Counted from the first letter of the stretch, positions 1 to 11,159 are shown. The stretch: DNA of 64,000 nt from Dugong dugon (GCA_030035585.1 CM057476.1:19638501-19702500), one strand, 5' to 3'. The notes: generated by a model from the letters alone, not told the origin. Program-made: numbers and translations.

Positions 1-72
1 TCGGACAAAATTTTGTTCTGTTCCACATAAGATCGCCATAAGTTGGAGCTAACTTTATAGCAGCTAACAATA
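1..72 (+). mobile_element. 3' end of an RTE LINE or RTE-tailed SINE, cut by the window edge
   Basis: The stretch TTTTGTTCTGTTCCACATAA followed by a degenerate GATCGCCATAAGTTGGAG and CAGCTAACAA matches the terminal segment of the RTE copies elsewhere in this window (for example 48245-48330). The 5' part lies outside. Confidence 0.65.
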
Positions 73-298
73 GTTTCACATACACTGTATCTCAAAGTCA
101 GCTGTACAGCATTGTTTGTAGTAACAAAAGATTCTCATCAACCTAAATACCCACCTCCAAGGCCTGGTTCAATAAATTATGGTGAATCCATACAATGGGT
201 TTCCAGGCTGCAGTGCAAAAGAACACCAGATGATACAGTGGTAAACCTGGCATATCTGACACCGGCTGCAGTCTTTTTTTTTAGGGTTTTCTAGGCTT

Positions 299-372
299 TA
301 AGGTGGCGCAGTGGTTAAGTGCTTGGCTGCTAACTGAAAGGTCAGTGGTTTGAACCCACCAGCTGCTCCGTG
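299..372 (+). mobile_element. AfroSINE head, truncated
   Basis: It contains the tRNA-related promoter half: GGTGGCGCAGTGGTTAAGTG (A-box region) and GGTTTGAACCCACC (B-box region). It stops near CTGCTCCGTGG, and the body and tail are missing. An inverted echo of its B-box region follows before an L1 begins. Confidence 0.8.
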
Positions 373-389
373 GATTCAAACCACTGACT

Positions 390-1860
390 CTAGGTTCTCA
401 CTTAACAATTTCTATACAAATTATTCAGTGATACCGGTTACATTTTTCACAATGTGTCATCATTCTCATTCATTCTGTTCTGGTTGTACCATTTCCAGTC
501 TCTAGTTTCCATGCCCCCTTACCTTCTCATCTTTGCTTTACAGTAATTTTTGACCGTTTGGTCTCATATAGATGATTTTCTAAAGGCACTCATTACTCAT
601 GGGTGATAGTCTTTATTTTATGAACCAATCTGCTATTTAGCTAAAAGGAGACCTCAAGGGATAATTTCAGTTTAAGGTTTAAAGAGTATCTCAGGACAAT
701 AGTTTTGGGGAGTCCTCTATCCTCAACTGGTCCAGTAAGTCTAGACTTACTAAGAATTTGAGTTCTGTTCCACATTGATCTCCTGTTCTACCAGAATCCA
801 TCTATTGTGGTCCTGATCAGAATGGTAGGGAGTGGTAGCCAGGTACTATCTAGTTATTCTGGTCTCAGGGTAGATGAGGCCATGGTTCATGTAGACTGTT
901 AGTCCTGTAGACTAGGTTCGTCTCTTGAATCTTTGGTTTCCTTCTTTCTCTTTTGTTCCAAACAAGTAGGGACCAATCGTTGTATCTTAGATAGTCACTC
1001 CCAAGCTTTTAAGACCGCAGATACTACTCACCGCATTGAGGCATAGAACATACACTTTATGAACTGTTATGCCAGTTAACTGAGTTGTCCTGCAAGACTA
1101 TTAATTAAGCCTTCAAACCCAGAAAACCAATCGCATGAGGCATTTCATTATATCTAAGTATCCTCAACTGTGTGCCCTATGTGGTTTACTATATATATGA
1201 ATATATATGCATGTACCCACATACCTGTATGTACATATACCTATAGATACATCTATCTGTGCACACATAAGTACCCACATATTCACACACATACACATAT
1301 ATGCCTTCATACATATCTGTGTAACCACACACGTAATTTTTGATCATTGTTGGTGTTGTTGCAAAATTGTATTTGTCATATCCTTTACCCAAAATGTCCT
1401 TTTCCCTTGTGTACTTCTTAGTGACATCATTTACATTAGTTAAGCTGTGTGCCCTTCACTCACATTCAGTGCTACCTTTTACATCCCCCAAAACAACAAG
1501 TGTCTGATATCTTGAGAGTGCTTGCCCCTCTTCCCATCCACCCCATCCCTGGTAACCACCAGTGAGCGCTGGTCTCTCTATCTGTTCTTGTCTTCTTCTA
1601 AAAGTGCGATCATACAATATTTGTCCTTTTGTGATTGACTTATTTCACTCAGCATAATGTCCTCCAGATACATCCACGTTATGTTTCGAGGACTCCTCAT
1701 TTTTCTTTATGATGCGTAGTATTTCATTATATGTATGTACCACATTTTGTTTATCCGTTCATCTGTTGTTGGACATTGAGGTTATTTCCATCTTTTTGCT
1801 ATTGTGAACAGTGCCGCAATGGACATAGGTGGTCATGACTGTCTATGTCTCTTTTATTAA
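390..1860 (-). mobile_element. L1 3' UTR and end of ORF2, antisense
   Basis: Read on the minus strand, it runs from the C-terminal ORF2 coding region (reverse complement of ATTGTGAACAGTGCCGCAAT near 1800) through a long 3' UTR. The UTR includes a TATG/CACA-rich block (1185-1335). The same UTR type recurs at 12405-14600. It is 5' truncated with no intact reading frame. Confidence 0.85.
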
Positions 1861-2004
1861 ATCTGCAGATCATTTTTTAACAAAAAAATTTTGTCTATAC
1901 AACAAAATTATTTTCAGTAATAATCACAAAATGAAATGAATGTCCAACAAATAAAAACAGAGAGTGAAATTTATTTCATTAAACTTTGCTTTAGAGTAAT
2001 TTTT

Positions 2005-2552
2005 TTTTTAATTTTTATGTATTTTTTATTGTACTTCAGGTGAAGGCTTACAGAACAAATAGTTTCTCATGAAACAGTAGTACACATATTGTTTTATGAC
2101 ATTGGTTAACATCCCCACAACATGTCAACCCTCTCCCTTCTCAACCTTTTTTGTTTTGTTTTGGTGAAAATACACATAGCCAAAGATACACCATTTCAAA
2201 AATTTCTACATGCACAGTTCAGTGACATCGACTACGCTCTTCCAGTTGTGCTGCTATTCTCACTTTAGATGAAGGCTTACAGAACAAAATAGTTTCTCAT
2301 TTAACAGTTAGTACACATGTTGCCCTATGACAATGGTTAACAACCTCACAACACATCAACACTATCCTTACTCAACCTTGGGTTCCCTATTACCAGCTTT
2401 CCTGTCCCCTTCTGCCTTCTGGCCCTTGTCCCTGGACTGCTGTGCCTCATTAGTCCCATTTGGTTTTATGGGGCTGTCCACTCCCTGGCTGAACGGTGAA
2501 CCTCGGAAATGACTTCACCACAGAGCTAAAAGGGTGTCTGGGGGCCATACTC
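2005..2552 (-). mobile_element. 5'-truncated L1 with a composite three-part 3' UTR
   Basis: It is flanked by a 13-bp duplication TAGAGTAATTTTT (1992-2004 and 2553-2565). Two diverged copies of one UTR segment (about 2029-2146 and 2266-2382) surround a 3' end of another L1 type (about 2147-2265, with GTGAAAATACACATAGCC). The host is a small fragment of the L1 type seen at 390. Compare 8880-9311. Confidence 0.85.
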
Positions 2553-2827
2553 TAGAGTAATTTTTGACCATTTGGTCTCATATAGGTGATTTTTGAAATT
2601 GTCTAGTCAATTCCTAGTAAAAAATAATAATTAAAATAAACGTTACAGCACAAAATAGGAAAAGAAGTATACTTTTAAATTATATTAATGTATTTTTTGA
2701 CAAAAGAGAAAAACAAAAACAAAAACTTACACCTACGTATTGGTATGTCCCAGTAATGAATAATATTACTTTGTTTTTGAGCCTAAATGCCTTCAAATTT
2801 GGCAATGACTTCATCAAAATTGATCTC

Positions 2828-3335
2828 TTTTTTTTTTTTTCAGATGTATATTCTGTAGACATGAAGGAACAGATATACAAATAGTTAGGAAAAGTCTTAA
2901 ACGTACGGATGTTGGGCAGAGATTAATAAAAATTCCATTTCACAAGACATTCCAGAAATAGCAATATTGTCTATGCCTTTGTTTTTTCAGGATCAAATCT
3001 TGCAGCTTTCAAATGTCTCCGTGGTTGAATAGTTTTTTCTAAAATATCTTCGTTAGAAAATTCATCATACATTTCTGTTATGTTTGGTAAAAATTTGCAA
3101 GGTTTTTCTTCAGAGAAAATGGCTGAATGATAACGACATTGACCTTATTTTATCCTTTGCTTTAGAACGAGCCTTCAATTCTTGGTGGAAACAACTGAGG
3201 CGTTTAAACGTTGCTGTTTTGATTTCTTCTGGTGATGTCAAAGACCTGCATCTTTTGCCATTCTACTGCTACTTTTCTTTGAAACTTGATTCTTTTCTCT
3301 ACGTATGCATTTGCTTCCTTACACCCTGATGTTAG
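2828..3335 (-). pseudogene. Possible processed pseudogene of an unrecognised gene (tentative)
   Basis: On the minus strand a run of A (2828-2840) follows sequence that reads as decayed coding DNA. One frame gives LTSPEEIKTATFKRLSCF and, after a frameshift, another gives MYDEFSNEDILEKTIQPRR with a following HLKAARFDPEKTKA. Frameshifts and stops break it. I do not recognise the parent protein and I see no clear target duplication or polyadenylation signal, so it may be chance. Between 2566 and 2828 I see nothing else definable. Confidence 0.27.
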
Positions 3336-3349
3336 TTACAGGCCTTCTC

Positions 3350-4085
3350 CACAATTTCTCTGTGAGGATCTGTGTCACCACCAACACTATCCATTTCCAA
3401 AAGCTTTTTGTCTCTCCAAACAGAAACTCAGTGCCCCTTAGGCAATAATTCTCCACTTCCCCCTCTCCAGCCCCTAGTAACTGCTAATCTGCTTTTGTGT
3501 CTATGAATTTGCCTATTCTGGGTATTTCATATAAGTGGAAACATCCAATATTTATCCTTTTGGGTCTGGCTTATTTCACTCAGCATAATGTTTTCAAGGT
3601 TCGTCAATGTTGTAGCATGAGTCAGAACTTCATTTCTCTTTATGGCCGAATAATACTCTTGTATGGATATATAGAAAGCCTGGTTGTGTAGTGGTTAAGA
3701 TCTACAGCTGCTAACCAAAAGGTTGGCGGTTCAAATCCACCAGGCACTCCTCGGAAACTCTGTGGGGCAGTTCTCTGTCCTATAGGGTCGCTATGAGTCG
3801 GAATTGACTCAGTGGCAACAGGTTTGGTTTTTTTAATGGGTATGGATATATTACATTTAGTTTGTCCATTCTTCTGTTGACGGACAGTTGCATTGTTTCT
3901 ACTGTTTAGCGGTTGTGAATAGTTCTGCAGTGAACATTGGTGTACACGTATCTGTTTGAGTCCCTGCTCTCAGTTCTCTTGGGTATATGCTCAGGAGCGG
4001 AACTGCTGAGTCATATGGTAATTTTATGTTTAACTTTTTGAGGAACTGCCACATTGTTTTCCACAACGGTGGCACCATTTTCTAA
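3350..4085 (-). mobile_element. Older L1 3' end, antisense, split by a SINE
   Basis: It shows the recurrent motifs of this window's L1 tail type: ACTCAGTGCCCCTTAGGCAA, TTATTTCACTCAGCATAATG, and GTTCTGCAGTGAACATTGGTG. These are the reverse complement of the ORF2 C-terminal coding region and the 3' UTR. A SINE divides it at 3672-3839. Confidence 0.85.
3672..3839 (+). mobile_element. AfroSINE, short form
   Basis: It has a head (TGTAGTGGTTAAGATC), a B box (GGTTCAAATCC) and the tail CGCTATGAGTCGGAATTGAC, ending in GGTTTGG and T-rich sequence. It lacks the middle block of the long form. A perfect 11-bp target duplication GTATGGATATA (3661-3671 and 3840-3850) lies in the host L1. Confidence 0.93.
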
Positions 4086-4509
4086 TCTCAAGGGACAGTT
4101 TTAAAGCAGGGTGTTCAAGGATGATTCTGGTTCTTTGCAAATGTTTTAATAACTAAGTAACCTCATTTAAAACTTCATATTAGGAAACAATGATAACTCA
4201 GAAAAGAAAAATCACATACATATGTCATTATTTATTTCTAATCTGTAACTTAAACTCAGGAACTCATAGTACCCCAGGGACTGGAGGCATGGACTGCGCC
4301 GGAAGTGAAGTCAGACAATTCCAATTGTATATGATCTTGCTCTCGAAATGAACATACCGAGTCTGCGTGTGTCAGAGATGACTGCATGAGTAGGAATTCT
4401 CCAAATTAACTTCTATATAGAATACAATGTTTTCTAAAGGATAATCAATAAAAGTGTGCCAGTTTGAATTTTACATTAACACAGCAGAAACCACAGTAGT
4501 CATTTAAAA
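4086..4509. other. Stretch without gene or recognised repeat
   Basis: It is AT-rich, with no open frame of note and no repeat family I can name. Confidence 0.5.
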
Positions 4510-4514
4510 CTTAA

Positions 4515-4722
4515 AAAAAAAAAAAAGCATTGCTATCGAGTCGATTCCAACTCATGGCAACCCCATGTGTTACAGAGTAGATTTCTCCAGAGGGCTTTCA
4601 AGGCTGTGACCTTTCAGAAGCAGATTGCCAGGTCTTTCTTCCAAGGAGCTCTGGGAAGGTGAGAACCGCCAGTCTTTCAGTTAGTAGTCTAGCACTTAAC
4701 CATTAATGCCACTGAGAGACTC
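4515..4722 (-). mobile_element. AfroSINE, long form, antisense
   Basis: It begins with poly-A read from the plus strand, then TCGAGTCGATTCCAACTCAT and AGAAGCAGATTGCCAGGTCT, and ends with GCACTTAACCATTAATGCCAC. It is moderately diverged. Confidence 0.88.
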
Positions 4723-4911
4723 CCCAGTCACACACTTATACATAAACCATACTGTGTATTTGTTATAAGTGCACACGCATATATGTACATGGATAGAAAG
4801 AAGTGTGGAAGGAAAACAGCAAGATGGTAATGGTGGATCCCTAGGGGAGAGGCCTGAGGAGGGGGGCTACAGAAGACTGGTTGGCACCTTATCTATGACA
4901 GAATTTGGAGT

Positions 4912-5370
4912 TAACACTTACTAGGGTGTCACTGAGTGCCAGGCAGCCTTCTGATTGCTTTACAAAAACCCATGAGCCATCAAGTCGATTCTGACTCCTG
5001 GCCACCCTACAGGACAGGGTAGAACTGCCCCATAGGGTTTCCCAGGCTGTAAATCTTTACGGAAGCAGACTGCCACATCTTTCTCCTGCGGAGTGGCTGG
5101 CGAGTTCGAACCACCAACCTTTCGGTTAGCAGTCAAGCCCTTAACCACTGCGCCACCAGGACTCTTTGTCCAATTATTTTACGTGTATTAAATGTCATAA
5201 CTGCCGAGGAAGGCAGTATCATCATCCTCTCCAGTTTTACAGGTCGGGAAACTGAGGCCCAGAGGTCAGTCATGTGCCCACAGTCCTACAGCTGATAGGG
5301 AGTGGAGTCGGGGTAGAACCCAGCCATGAGCTCACAGTCCATGTTCTTAACCTTGACCCACTTGCAGAAG
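4912..5370 (-). mobile_element. MIR, antisense, split by an AfroSINE
   Basis: The left part is TTAACACTTACTAGGGTGTC with GAGTGCCAGGCAG. The right part is ATTTTACGTGTATTAAATG through GGAAACTGAGGCCCAGAGGT to GTAGAACCCAGCC. Together they form the reverse complement of a MIR, with the SINE at 4964-5166 between them. Confidence 0.85.
4964..5166 (-). mobile_element. AfroSINE, long form, inside a MIR
   Basis: It runs from CATCAAGTCGATTCTGACTC through CTTTACGGAAGCAGACTGCC to AACCACTGCGCCACCAGGAC. The flanks GATTGCTTTA and AATTATTTTA look like a decayed target duplication within the MIR. Confidence 0.92.
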
Positions 5371-5599
5371 CCGGCTTAAGTTTGGGGACCTGCGGCTTAT
5401 ACAGTGTGGGGGGAGGCTTCCAAATTTTTATTATAAAGATCTTCATAATTTTCATAGCAAAGTTGAAAATATCTTAAAGTATATACCTATAAATCCACAA
5501 CCTAAATTCTAAATTTTACTGTGCTTCTAAGACACCCCTCTGACTTGGAACTGCAATCATTCTCGGAAACCACCTTCCAGCCAAGCAATAGTCAGGCCT

Positions 5600-5893
5600 G
5601 TAAAATAAACAATAATACCCAAAAAGAATGTGCTCCGTAGAACCAACAATTGTAAGAGACATAAAGGGCAACATCTGCCCAAAAGCAAAGATGGAAGGCA
5701 GGAAGGCGTAGGAAAAGCAGACAAAAGGATATGGGAAACCCAGGGTAGAAATGGGGAGAGTATTGACACAGTGTGGGGATTGCAGCCAGTGTCATGGAAC
5801 ACTTGTGTACAATATATTGAATGGGTAACTAATCTGCTCTATAAATTTTCACCTAAAGCACAATCAAATATTTTAAAAAAACAAAACAAAACT
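5600..5893 (+). mobile_element. L1 3' end, sense (first of three in a row)
   Basis: TGTCATGGAACACTTGTGTA and the following AATGGGTAACTAATCTGCTC match the terminal UTR at 7935-8000. It ends in an A-rich tail at about 5873-5893. The next L1 begins at once. Confidence 0.75.
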
Positions 5894-5899
5894 CTACTG

Positions 5900-8028
5900 T
5901 GCTAACTTACACCCATCAAAAGACTTTACCAAGAGAGTGAAAAGAGAACCTACAAACTGGGAAAAAAATGTTGACAATGACATATCTGATAAGGGTCTAA
6001 TCTCTAAAATATCTAGAAAACTTCAACAACTCAACAACAAAAAGACAAACAATCCAATCGAAAAATGGACAAAGGACATGAACAGACATTTCACCAAAGA
6101 AGACATTCAGGCGGCCAACAAATACATGAAAAGATGCTTGTGGTCATTAGCCATTCCACCAAACCAAAAACCATTGAGTTCATTTTGACTTACAGTGACC
6201 CTGCAGGACAGAGTAGAACTGCCCCATTGGGTTTCCAAGGAGAATTCGAACTGTCGACCTTTTGGTTAGCAGCTGAGCTCTTAACCAGAGAGAAGCAAAT
6301 CAAAACTACAGTGAGATACCATCTCACCCCTGCAAAAAATGGCACTGATCAAAAAAAACAGAAAATAACAAATGCTGGCGAGGCTGTGGGGGGACTGGAA
6401 CTCTTATACGTTGCTGGTAGGATTATAAAATGGTACAACCTCTATGGAAAACAGTATGGTGCTTCCTCAAAAAGCTGGATACAGAAATATCTTATAATCC
6501 AGCAATCCCATTCCCAGGTACATATCAAAGAGATGGAAGAGCAGTGACAGGAATAGATATATGCACACCCGTGTTCATTGCGACATTATTCACAATAACA
6601 AAAAGATTGAAACAACCTAAGTACCCATGAACAGATGAATGAATAAACAAACTATATACATATAATGGAATACTACGCAGTTATAAAGACTAATGAATCT
6701 GTGAAACATAACATGGATGAATCTGGAGGACATTATGCTGAGTGAAATAAGTCAATTACAAAAGGAGAAATATTGTATGGTTTCAGTTTTATAAAAAGTC
6801 AAGAATAGGTACACACAGAAAGCAATGTTCTTTGATGGTTACCAGGGATGGGAGGGGAAGGAGGGGGGATTACTTTCTAGACAGTAGACACTTGTTATTT
6901 TTGGTGATGGAAGGACAATATCCAATTATGGGTGAAGTCTGCACAACTTGTCCAAGGTAAATGAAAACACTAAGAAGTTTGCAAGAATAAGGGACAATGT
7001 CGGTAAATGCTATAATAAAATTTTATAACAACAAAAAAATGTGTGTGGTTACATAGGTAGAGATGTATGCATATATGTGTATAGGAAGGCACATGTGAGT
7101 ATATGGGTGTGCGTGTATAGGTGTATCTGTAGGCATATGTATATAGATGTTTATGTGTACTGCATATATATTCATATATATATAATAAACCACATAGGGG
7201 TCACAGTTACGTATACTTCCTAGACATAACCAAACACCTCTCAGAATTGGTTTACTGGGTTTGAAGACTTGGAACCACAGTCTTGGGGACAACTCGGTCA
7301 GTTGGCATAACATACTTCATGATGATACATACTAATTTGGTGATTAGCGTCTGGGGTCTTAAAAGCTTGTGAGTGACCATCTAAGATACAACTGTTGGTC
7401 TCTACTCATCTGGAACAAAAAAGAATGAAGGATATCAAAGACTCAAGAAGAAACTAGTCCACGGGACTAATAGCCTACATGAACCATGGCCTCTTCTATC
7501 CTGAGACCAGAAGAACTAGATGGTGCCCAGCTACCACTACTAAGAGTTCTAATCAGGACCGCAATAGATGGACTCTGTTAGAATGGGAGAAAAAATTGGT
7601 ACAGAACCTCAAATTCCTAAAAAACAAACAAACAAAACAGACCTACTAGATTGGTTGAGACTGGTGGACTCCTGGAGATTATTGCCCTCAGATACTCTTC
7701 AAACCTTAACCAAGACTAACCCCTCTAGCCACCTTATATATAGCTAAATAACAGGTTGGCTTACAAAATAAAGAATATCACCTGTAAGTATGCTGCTCCT
7801 TTAAAAAAAATCACCTAATGAGGCCAAAACAAAGATGAGAATGTAAAGGGGCAGGGAAACTAGATTAATGGAATGGAACAACCAGAATGGAAATAATGAA
7901 AATGTTTATGTATTGGGAAGAGTATAACCAATGTCATGGAACAACTTGTGTAGAGATTGTTGAATGGGCACCTAAACTACTGTGTAAACCTTCACGGAAA
8001 ACACAATAAAATATTATTAAAAAAAAAA
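5900..8028 (+). mobile_element. L1, end of ORF2 plus 3' UTR, sense (second of three)
   Basis: It starts in ORF2 (frames reading [20 protein letters not shown] and QKYLIIQQSHSQV) and passes the ORF2 end near 6780. The 3' UTR contains a TATG/CACA-rich block (7030-7190) and ends in poly-A near 8018-8028. Frameshifts and a SINE at 6152-6284 show it is dead. Confidence 0.88.
6152..6284 (-). mobile_element. AfroSINE, short form, antisense, inside L1 ORF2
   Basis: The block AACCAAAAACCATTGAGTTC, AGAGTAGAACTGCCCCATTG, and TTTGGTTAGCAGCTGAGCTC interrupts the L1 between CATTAGCCAT and AGAAGCAAATCAAAACTACA. I see no clear target duplication. Confidence 0.88.
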
Positions 8029-8029
8029 T

Positions 8030-9311
8030 GTAACAACAATGAATCTGTGAAGCATCTCATAACATGGATGAAACTGGAGGACATTATGCTGAGTGAAATA
8101 AGTCAATCACAAAAGGACAAATATTGTATGAGACCTCTATTGTAAAAACCCATGAAAAAGTTCACACACAAAATGTAACAATCTTTATTGGTTACCAGGG
8201 ATTGGAGGGGTCGGGGGGAAATACTAAATAGGCAATAGATAAGTGGTATCTTGGGGGAAGGGTGAGACAGTATACAATACAGGGGAAACCAGCACAACTT
8301 GTACAAGGAAAGGTCATGGAAGCCCCATAGACACATCCAAACTCTCTGAGGGACTGAATTGTTGGGCCGAGGGCTGTGGGGACCACGGTCTCGGGGAACA
8401 TCTAGCTCAATTGGCATAACACAGTTTATAAAGACAATGTTCTACATTCAGCCTTGGTGAGTAGTGTCTGGGGACTTAAAAGCCTGTGAGCGGCCATCTA
8501 AGATACTCCACTGGTCTCATCCCTTCAGGATCAAGGGAGAATGAAGAGAACAGGATACAAGGAAAAGATGAGTCTGAAGGACTAATGGACCACAGCTACC
8601 AAGGCCTCCACCAGACCGAGTCCGGTACAGCTAGATGGTGCCCGGCTACCACCACTGACTGCTGTGACCAGGATCACAACAGAGGGTTCTGGACAGAGCT
8701 GGAGAAGGATGTAGAACATAATACTAACTCACAAAAAAAAGACCAGATTTACTGGCCTAAAGGAGACTGGAAAAACCCTGAGAGTATGGCCCCCAGACAC
8801 CCTTCTAGCTCAGTGGTAAAGTTATCTCCGAGGTTCACCGTTCAACCTGGGAGTGGACAGCCCTGTAAAACCGAATGGAACTAATGAGGTACTGTAGTCC
8901 AGTGACAAGGGCCAGAAGGCAGAAGGGGACAAGGAAGCTGGTGATAGGGAACCCAAGGTTGAGTAAGGATATTGTTGATGTGTTGTGAGATTGTTAACCA
9001 TTGTCATAGGGCAACATGTGCAGTAACTGTTAAATGAGAAACTATTTTTTTCTGTAAGCCTTCATCTTGAGTGAGAATAACAGCACAATTGGAAGAGCGT
9101 AGTCGATGTCACTGAACTGTGCATGTAGAAATTTTTGAAACGGTGTATCTTTGGTTATGTGTATTTTCACCACAAAAAAAGGTTGAGAAGTTAGAGGGTT
9201 GACATGTTGTGGGGTTGTTAACCAGTGTCATAAAACAATATGTGTACTACTGTTTCATGAGAAACTATTTGTTCTGTAAGCCTTCACCTGAAGTAAAATA
9301 AGAAAAAAAAA
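8030..9311 (+). mobile_element. L1 3' end, sense, with composite 3' UTR (third of three)
   Basis: It begins at the last codons of ORF2 (CATAACATGGATGAAACTGG) and has a long 3' UTR. From about 8938 the end is tripartite: one UTR segment (8938-9080), a 3' end of another L1 type (9081-9174), then the first segment again (9175-9311) with an A tail. The same arrangement occurs at 2005-2552. Confidence 0.88.
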
Positions 9312-9452
9312 TGTACTGCGCTTGCTTTATCAGATATCTATCAGTGCAAGCGCCCCTCTATCATCCATCCATCCATCTTATTTTTGAAGCATTTCAAAGT
9401 AAACTGCAAACATGAATACACTTCTCCCTAAATTCTTCAGCATTTATATCGC

Positions 9453-9658
9453 TGTTGTTGTTAGCTGCCGTTGAGTTATTCTGACTCATGGTGACCCCGT
9501 GTGTTACAGAGCAGACCTGCCCCATAAGGTTTTCTTGGCTGTAATCTTTATGGAAGCAGATCACCAGGCCTTTCTTCCACAGAGCCACTGGGTGGGTTCA
9601 AACTGCCAACCTTTAGGCTAGAAGCCAATTACAAACGGCTTTGCACCACCCGGGTTCT
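9453..9658 (-). mobile_element. AfroSINE, long form, antisense
   Basis: It starts with GCTGTTGTTGTTAGCTGCCG (reverse complement of the AACAACAAC tail), then TATGGAAGCAGATCACCAGG, ending at TTTGCACCACCCGGGTTCT. Confidence 0.92.
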
Positions 9659-9711
9659 TATTTATTTATGTCATTAATTAGGGTTAAGTATTTGTCTACA
9701 CATTATCTTTT

Positions 9712-9855
9712 TGTTAAGTTGTTTTGGTTTTATATGTATATAAAACATTTGCCAAATCAATATTGTTTACATGTACAATTCAGTGACATCAGTTACATTT
9801 ATCATGTTGTGTGACCATCACCACCATCCCATTTCCAAATTATTCCACCAGTCGG
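9712..9855 (-). mobile_element. L1 3' tail fragment, antisense
   Basis: CATTTGCCAAATCAATATTG, then GTACAATTCAGTGACATCAG and AAATTATTCCACC match the terminal L1 UTR seen at 41605 and 45000. A run of G follows at 9858-9869. Confidence 0.75.
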
Positions 9856-9869
9856 GGCGGGGGGGGGGT

Positions 9870-10195
9870 TCTTTTAAAGGAAAATAATACAACTTTACAA
9901 ACACAAAATTAGATCCAAGCCTGGGAGGTGAACTCAAAGCTTCTCTTCAACTATACTGCCTCCAATATCTGTAGTGTTATTTTTTACAAGGAGAAGGTAC
10001 CCATTCATTCATTACTTTTGCATCTGAAAATTAATGACAATGTGATTAAAATGAAGGAAACCTGGGGATGGTAAGAGTCTCTGTATTATGAGCCTTGAAC
10101 TTGTCTGGTCAAGTTGGTTGGTTGATTCCAACAGGATTTCCACTGGGCTGGATCTAGCCATAGAGGTTGAGAGAATTCCTTTTAGCAGAGCTCAC
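9870..10195. other. Stretch without gene or recognised repeat
   Basis: Mixed composition, no coding signal and no repeat I can name. Confidence 0.5.
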
Positions 10196-10400
10196 ATTGT
10201 TGTTGGGTGCCGTGGAGTCAATTTCAACTCAAAGAGACCCCATGTGACAGAGTAGAACTGCCCCATAGGGTTTTCTAGGCTGTAATCTTTATGGAAACAG
10301 ATGCGAGGCCTTTCTTCTGCAGTACTGCTGGGTGGGTTCAAACCGCCAACCTTTCGTTTAGCAGCCGAGTGCTTAACTATTTGCACTGCCAGGGCTCCTT
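10196..10400 (-). mobile_element. AfroSINE, long form, antisense
   Basis: ATTGTTGTTGGGTGCCGTGG, TTATGGAAACAGATGCGAGG and TTGCACTGCCAGGGCTCCT define tail, body and head. Confidence 0.92.
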
Positions 10401-10404
10401 AGCA

Positions 10405-10799
10405 TAGCTCGCTGAGGGTCCTGAATTCATTTTAATAGTCAGCGACTGGTCACGAACGTAAGTGAATAGTCAAAGATCAGCAGTGGCTGTAACGTAATAT
10501 CGAGGAAGGTCTGGTTTCCAGTTCTTATCGCTCAACAGGCAGCCCCAGGTACCCACAGGTGGGTAGCCTCAGGATGCAGCCACTAACTCCCAGGATGAAT
10601 TATTAATGCCGCTCCGCCCCGGCAGGCGAGACTTGCCTCCTCCTTTGTTACCGAGTGTCACGTCAAGCAGAATCATAAACCAGCGCGAAGCACGTTTTGA
10701 ATGGCACGCGTGGAATAATCGTTAACCACCCGCTTTCCTGCCATACAGGATGGAACCCAAGGTAATGTGACCTGAAGGTAGCCTCATGCTGGGGGCTTC
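10405..10799. other. Non-repetitive, CpG-bearing stretch; candidate conserved non-coding DNA
   Basis: It holds no transposon I recognise. CpGs are unusually frequent for this window (for example CCGCTCCGCCCCGG and GGCACGCG), and AT-rich homeodomain-like words such as GAATTATTAATGC occur. There is no coding frame. Regulatory function is inference. Confidence 0.35.
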
Positions 10800-10809
10800 T
10801 CTTCTACAA

Positions 10810-10961
10810 ACCCATTGCCATCAAGTCGATTCTGACTCACAGCGACCTCATAGAACAGAGTAGAACTGCCCCATAGGGTTTCCAAGGAGCAGCTGGTAGA
10901 TTCGAACTGCTGATCTTTGGTTCACAGCCAAACGCTTAACCACTAAGCCACCAGGGCTCCT
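10810..10961 (-). mobile_element. AfroSINE, short form, antisense
   Basis: It carries ATTGCCATCAAGTCGATTCT and TTTCCAAGGAGCAGCTGGTA, so the middle block is missing. The target duplication TCTTCTACAA is perfect (10800-10809 and 10962-10971). Confidence 0.94.
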
Positions 10962-11159
10962 TCTTCTACAAGGAAGGTCTAAATAACAGCAGCACTGGGC
11001 CTCATGGAGGCATAGAGAGAGGCTTGGGCTCAGAAATTAGATTCTGAGTTTATTTGGTAAAAACTTTTATTTAAGACAATCAAGTAGATGCTCTCCCTAT
11101 TTTTTGTTTGGGGAAAGTCTGATAATATAAGAACCCAAGTACAGGGTGTTGCGAATTCA

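Noticed and set aside
1185-1400. Microsatellite or promoter-like TATA/CACA block
   Set aside because: The same block occurs in the L1 3' UTRs at 7030-7200 and 13255-13400, so it is part of that L1.
6065-6547. 160-codon plus-strand reading frame
   Set aside because: It runs through L1 ORF2 and an inserted antisense SINE; it is transposon-derived and out of frame with ORF2 in part.
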